From the NCBI GenBank assembly GCA_016711405.1, contig JADJSZ010000032.1, forward strand, positions 1 to 64,000: DNA of 64,000 nt. The letters are read 5' to 3'. The notes beneath the pieces are model-generated. The model had not been told where the DNA came from, ran no database searches, and saw only the letters and a program-made list of their open reading frames with translations. Positions within the stretch are counted from its first letter, which is position 1. Each line of letters opens with the position of its first letter. Shown here in pieces: positions 60,832 to 64,000 of the stretch. The position numbers and the translations under genes are program-made. This DNA comes from Candidatus Hadersleviella danica (GTDB lineage: Bacteria > Chloroflexota > Anaerolineae > Promineifilales > Promineifilaceae).

Positions 60832-61809
60832 ATGGTTTTGGTTACTGGTGCAACAGGATTTCTCGGCCACCACCTCATCCCCCTTCTGCGACAAGCTGGC
60901 TACCCTGTGCGGGCCTTGGTACGGCCGACCAGTGATGTCACCTTCTTGCAACAGCATGACGTGGAACTCGCCTACGCCAATGACATTTCGGACTATGCGG
61001 CCGTGCGGGCGGCGTGTGAGGGGTGTACGGCCGTCATTCACGCCGCTGGCCAATTTCGCTTTTGGGGAGATTTGCCGGGCTTTTGGCAAACCAATGTGGA
61101 GGGGACAGCGGCCGTGTTAGAAGCGGCCGTGCAAGCAGGTATTCAACGCATCGTCCACGTCTCCACCATCGCCGTCGTCGGCCATATTCCCCCCAGCACG
61201 GTCATAGATGAAAACGTCTTCTGCCAGCCCCAAGACCATTATCAGCGCACCAAACTCGAGGGGGAAAAATTAGCCCTCAGCTTCCACCAAAGCCGCCAAG
61301 CCCCTGTCGTCATTGTGCGGCCGGGGGCTTTTTATGGGCCGTGGGGGCGCTACGCCTTCAATCGGCTCTTCTTCGAGGAACCCCTGCGCGGCTGGCGGAT
61401 TAAGGTGGATGGGGGCAAGCATGTCATTTTTCCCGTGTACGCGGCCGATGTGGCGCGAGGCATTTTGTTGGCCATGCAACACGGCCGTGTGGGGGAAATT
61501 TACAACATTTGCGGGCACACCTTCACCCACAACCAAGGTAATGATGTCGTCAGCGATTTGGCTCGTATCTCCCGCTGGCGCATGAACATTCCCCGTTGGG
61601 GGGTGCTGGCCTTGGCCCACGCATGGACGTTTATTTCTCGCTACACAGGGCGGGAACCCTTCTATCCCATCAATTTGCGTTTATACGTCTTCCAAGATTG
61701 GACAGTTTCCATTGCCAAAGCCCAGCGCGAATTGGGTTTTGAGCCAACCCCCTTTGAGGAAGGCGCACGCGAGACGTTGGCATGGTACGAAGCGCAGAAG
61801 ATTGTTTGA
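60832..61809 (+). CDS. NAD-dependent epimerase/SDR of the extended family
   Basis: 325 residues. VTGATGFLGHHL (glycine-rich nucleotide loop), VRALVRPTSDVTFL (NADP-type), and the YxxxK catalytic pair in YQRTKLEGEKLAL (about residue 145). DIAVVGHI-type Ser is in VSTIAVVGH. Resembles dihydroflavonol reductase/hopanoid A-like sterol-type SDRs; the substrate cannot be read. The gene follows an AGATAGAG hairpin; the ATG at 60832 begins the Rossmann strand, so the start is certain in practice. Confidence 0.82.
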   Translation: MVLVTGATGFLGHHLIPLLRQAGYPVRALVRPTSDVTFLQQHDVELAYANDISDYAAVRAACEGCTAVIHAAGQFRFWGDLPGFWQTNVEGTAAVLEAAVQAGIQRIVHVSTIAVVGHIPPSTVIDENVFCQPQDHYQRTKLEGEKLALSFHQSRQAPVVIVRPGAFYGPWGRYAFNRLFFEEPLRGWRIKVDGGKHVIFPVYAADVARGILLAMQHGRVGEIYNICGHTFTHNQGNDVVSDLARISRWRMNIPRWGVLALAHAWTFISRYTGREPFYPINLRLYVFQDWTVSIAKAQRELGFEPTPFEEGARETLAWYEAQKIV

Positions 61810-61914
61810 AGATGAGGAAGTGGGGGAGTAATCAGTAATCAGTGCGCTTTGCGCCAGTAATCAGTTAGTAGGGGCATACTGAACAGTGTACTGAACACTG
61901 AATACTAAACACTA

Positions 61915-62466
61915 TCACCCACGTTCGGCACGGAGGGTGTCGTAGATGGCTTGGCAGGTAGGGTTGTAAAAAACGGCCGGCGTTGTCCAAAATTCGGCCA
62001 ATTGACGATTGCCCGTTTGCTGTTCGTAGATGTGTGCTTGCAGGTACATGTCGAGCTTGTCCACATCGTGGACGAGGAGGGATTCGGCCGTGGTACGGCC
62101 GTGCAACTCCTCCCACAGCGCCATCAACTCGGGAACCTCATCCCCCAACATCTCCCGCATCGCCCCCCGCTCCACATCCGTTTTTACCCCCGGCGGCAAA
62201 AAACGCCATGCGGGGGTGGGAATGTCCGTTGTCACCGCTTCGGGCAAGTCGTGGAGCAGGCACATGGCCAGCAACCGCGCCATGTCCAACGGTGGGCTGA
62301 TGGTTTGGGCGATAACCAGCGCGGTATAGCTCATCCCAAAAGTATGGGCGGCCACGCTCTCCGCATTGGCCACGCCCCGTTGCCCCCACCCCGTCCGCGC
62401 CGTGCGCTTGAGTTGGTTGCCGTGTAATAGTAGGTTCAGAAGGATTTGCGGGTTGTCATTTGTCAT
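61915..62466 (-). CDS. HD-domain hydrolase, YfbR-like
   Basis: 183 residues. NAESVAAHTFGMSYTALVIAQ gives the first metal His, LLAMCLLHDLPEAVTTDIPTP the HD pair with its Glu, and SLLVHDVDKLDMYLQA the last Asp. This is the pattern of 5'-deoxynucleotidases of the YfbR/HDDC2 type, which remove phosphate from deoxynucleoside monophosphates. Length fits. Start at 62466; a repeat arm lies right upstream (CATTGGTCATTGG on the other strand). The two minus-strand genes here are separated by a repeat, not a shared leader. Confidence 0.85.
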   Translation of the reverse strand: MTNDNPQILLNLLLHGNQLKRTARTGWGQRGVANAESVAAHTFGMSYTALVIAQTISPPLDMARLLAMCLLHDLPEAVTTDIPTPAWRFLPPGVKTDVERGAMREMLGDEVPELMALWEELHGRTTAESLLVHDVDKLDMYLQAHIYEQQTGNRQLAEFWTTPAVFYNPTCQAIYDTLRAERG

Positions 62467-62540
62467 TGGTCATTGGTCATTGGTCATTGGCGTACATTGA
62501 CCAGCTACATTTGTTCATTGTTCATTGCTCATTGCTCATT
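62464..62540. repeat. Intergenic repeats, TCATTGGTCATTGG and TTCATTGCTC words
   Basis: CATTGGTCATTGGTCATTGG units followed by TTGTTCATTGTTCATTGC / TCATTGCTCATTGACG units; same words and order as 44575-44668. It overlaps the end of the downstream minus-strand gene. Confidence 0.75.
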
Positions 62541-63918
62541 GACGTTTGTAAAACGTATTGAGCCGCCAGTGGAATCTATCTATTTCGCCTGTGGTGGGGT
62601 TACGGCCGAACAAAATCGGCTGGGTGTTCAGATGATAGGCGAGTGGGTCGGCCGAGTCGAGCGGCCGTAGGCGAATGCCCTTTTTGAGCACCCCCCAGCG
62701 ACTGGCAAGGTGGAGTTGGTCGCCTTGGGCGCGGATTTGCAAACGGCCGCCATGACTAAGCCAAATGCGGAAGTTGCTGTTCAGCCCCGGTGCGGGGTAA
62801 TAGTTACCCACCAGCGCAGGCCACTGCTCGGGCTGGTCGGGCAAATCGGGCGCGGTGGGGTAGGGAGCGCGAATAATGGCGCGGAGCAACTCGCGGGCGA
62901 GTGAGATAACGGCCGTGTTCCCCGAATTGGTGAAGGCAAACACCCCCCAATTCGCTTCGGGAGCCAGCCACAACGAGGAGTTGAAGCCCAGCCATGCCCC
63001 ATCGTGGCTGACTATGCGCTGGTCGCCCCACTGATCTACAAAAAAGCCCAGCCCCATCGCGGGCAAGCGGGGGTCTAGCTGGACATGGGGTTGCCACATT
63101 AAATCCAAAGTGGTGGGTTGGAGGGCGGTCTGGGTGAGGAGCGCGGCCGTCCAGCGGCCGAAATCCTCGGCCGTGGTGTAGAGCGAGCCATCCGCTTGGG
63201 TCATAATCTCCATATCGGGCCACACCGCTTTGTGTTGCCCCTTTTTCAGGCGGTGACCTGTGGCCAGCAGGGGCAGATGGCGCGGCTGGCGCAAAAAGTC
63301 GGTCATGTTCATGCCCAATGGCTCGAACATGGTTTGGCGCACATGGGTGGCAAAGGTGTCGTAGGCGGGGGGACGGCCGCTCAAATCGGCCACCAGTTGG
63401 CCGAGTGTGGCAAAGCCGTGGTTGGCATACGCCCATTTGCTCCCCGGCGCGGCCGAAGGGCGGAGCCAACGGCCGTAAAAACGGCCGAGGGGGAGCATGG
63501 GCCGCATTGGCCGCCCCATGCCGAAGGTGGTGCGCGGGTGTAAATAGCTAATCAGCGGGGCCAATTCGCCCAAGCCGCTCGTATGGGTGAGCAAATGGCG
63601 GATGGTGATGGGGGGGGAGTCGGCCGAGTACGGACGAATTTGGAACGTTTTGAGGTGCTGGTTGACAGGGTCATCCAACTGAAACAGCCCCTCTTCCCAG
63701 TGGCGCATGAGGGCGACGGCCGTGACAATTTTCGAGATGGAGGCGATGCGGAACACCGTTTGGGGAGTGACGGGTTGTTGGCTGGCCACATCGGCCAGCC
63801 CATAACCCTGCAAAAAGGGCATATCTGCCCCTTGGACAATGCCCACGACCAGCCCCGCCAGATTGGCACTGCTAAAAGCGGAACGGATTTGTTTGTCTAT
63901 CGCGTCATGGTTGAGCAT
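62536..63918 (-). CDS. Serine beta-lactamase-like hydrolase
   Basis: 460 residues. Class C beta-lactamase/transpeptidase-like (PF00144) fold: FRIASISKIVTAVAL with the SxxK nucleophile and base, YANHGF as the YxN motif, and HLLTHTSGLGELAPL after the first strand. A GGFFVDQWGDQRIVSHDGAW-like strand (HDGAWLGFNS) stands in for KTG. The C-terminal 130 residues are beta-rich and may bind a ligand. Soluble, no signal peptide, so probably cytoplasmic esterase or D-aminopeptidase rather than antibiotic resistance. Start at ATG 63918; a GTG at 63930 is equally possible since neither has a clear Shine-Dalgarno. Confidence 0.82.
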   Translation of the reverse strand: MLNHDAIDKQIRSAFSSANLAGLVVGIVQGADMPFLQGYGLADVASQQPVTPQTVFRIASISKIVTAVALMRHWEEGLFQLDDPVNQHLKTFQIRPYSADSPPITIRHLLTHTSGLGELAPLISYLHPRTTFGMGRPMRPMLPLGRFYGRWLRPSAAPGSKWAYANHGFATLGQLVADLSGRPPAYDTFATHVRQTMFEPLGMNMTDFLRQPRHLPLLATGHRLKKGQHKAVWPDMEIMTQADGSLYTTAEDFGRWTAALLTQTALQPTTLDLMWQPHVQLDPRLPAMGLGFFVDQWGDQRIVSHDGAWLGFNSSLWLAPEANWGVFAFTNSGNTAVISLARELLRAIIRAPYPTAPDLPDQPEQWPALVGNYYPAPGLNSNFRIWLSHGGRLQIRAQGDQLHLASRWGVLKKGIRLRPLDSADPLAYHLNTQPILFGRNPTTGEIDRFHWRLNTFYKRQ

Positions 63919-63931
63919 AGGCGTTGCCACT

Positions 63932-64000
63932 CAGATAGAGTGTAGAGATAGAGATAGAGGGGTGCGTCGTAGGCTAAACAACCAAGTACCCCTCTATCTC
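63932..64000. repeat. Intergenic inverted repeat, AGATAGAG word family (cut by window end)
   Basis: AGATAGAGTGTAGAGATAGAG on the left, CCCCTCTATCTC on the right at the window edge, loop with GTAGGCTAAACAACCAAGTA, nearly identical to the loop at 12168. Confidence 0.85.

Noticed and set aside
62536..63918. The beta-lactamase-like protein as an antibiotic-resistance gene
   Set aside because: No signal peptide, and the fold family mostly contains esterases and peptidases; resistance cannot be claimed.
2813..64000. Intergenic word repeats taken as a CRISPR array
   Set aside because: Repeat units are 7-10 bp, contiguous and imperfect; there are no uniform repeats of about 30 bp alternating with unique spacers and no cas genes.

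Overview
The window looks like a chromosomal segment of an uncultured filamentous or sludge-type Chloroflexota bacterium (Anaerolineae/Caldilineae/Ardenticatenia-like). This is an inference from several signs: T-box leaders in front of asd and serS, an archaeal-release-factor-like protein, Coa1-like, DUF6754, DUF4236 and DUF6916 proteins, many Thr/Pro-linker lipoproteins, beta-helix surface proteins, a bacterial CASTOR/POLLUX-type channel, and no outer-membrane (LPS/Bam) genes. No rRNA is present; one tRNA-Arg(TCT) is. Coding sequence is saturated with the palindrome CGGCCG.

Layout. 1-2250: a decayed GAF/HAMP histidine kinase, abutted by an IS200-type element (2236-2805). 2.9-12 kb: DUF4236 protein, peroxiredoxin, T-box-controlled asd, M23 lipoprotein, DUF3592 protein, condensation-fold acyltransferase, release-factor-like protein. 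11.8-22.6 kb: T-box leader, a 33-codon membrane peptide and serS, then Coa1-like protein, citrate synthase, PQQ-type sugar dehydrogenase, a lipoprotein with three DsbA domains, an HPr-kinase-like P-loop protein and a membrane methyltransferase. 22.6-32.5 kb: a co-directional block of unknown function (DUF6754 protein, membrane proteins, a 1.3-kilo-residue zinc-ribbon protein with DWL/GFTGWL repeats, a MutL/GlmL-family ASKHA protein, a KOW protein), then an LPQTG surface protein. 32.6-37 kb: a DNA methyltransferase fused to an Mrr-like nuclease domain, and two SAF/CpaB-like proteins on the minus strand. 37.5-47.9 kb: CASTOR-like channel, S9 peptidase, a complete tungstate transporter (tupABC) with a ModE-like regulator and a palindromic operator, a matrixin-like protease, a beta-helix protein. 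48-54 kb: leucyl aminopeptidase, a tandem duplication of tail-collar proteins with a GNAT and DUF6916 partner, a CSLREA surface protein. 54-64 kb: amt, a conserved protein and glnA (ammonium uptake and assimilation), two conserved unknowns, tRNA-Arg, an SDR, an HD hydrolase, a serine beta-lactamase-like protein.

Two window-wide signals stand out. First, nearly every gene boundary carries a 50-110 bp imperfect inverted repeat built from short iterated words (at least ten word families), usually ending 10-30 bases before a ribosome binding site; members also sit inside the asd T-box leader. Second, about a dozen genes carry single-base frameshifts, often at homopolymers and even in serS, glnA's neighbour amt and other genes expected to work, which points to consensus sequence errors more than decay; two genes contain compensated out-of-frame stretches.
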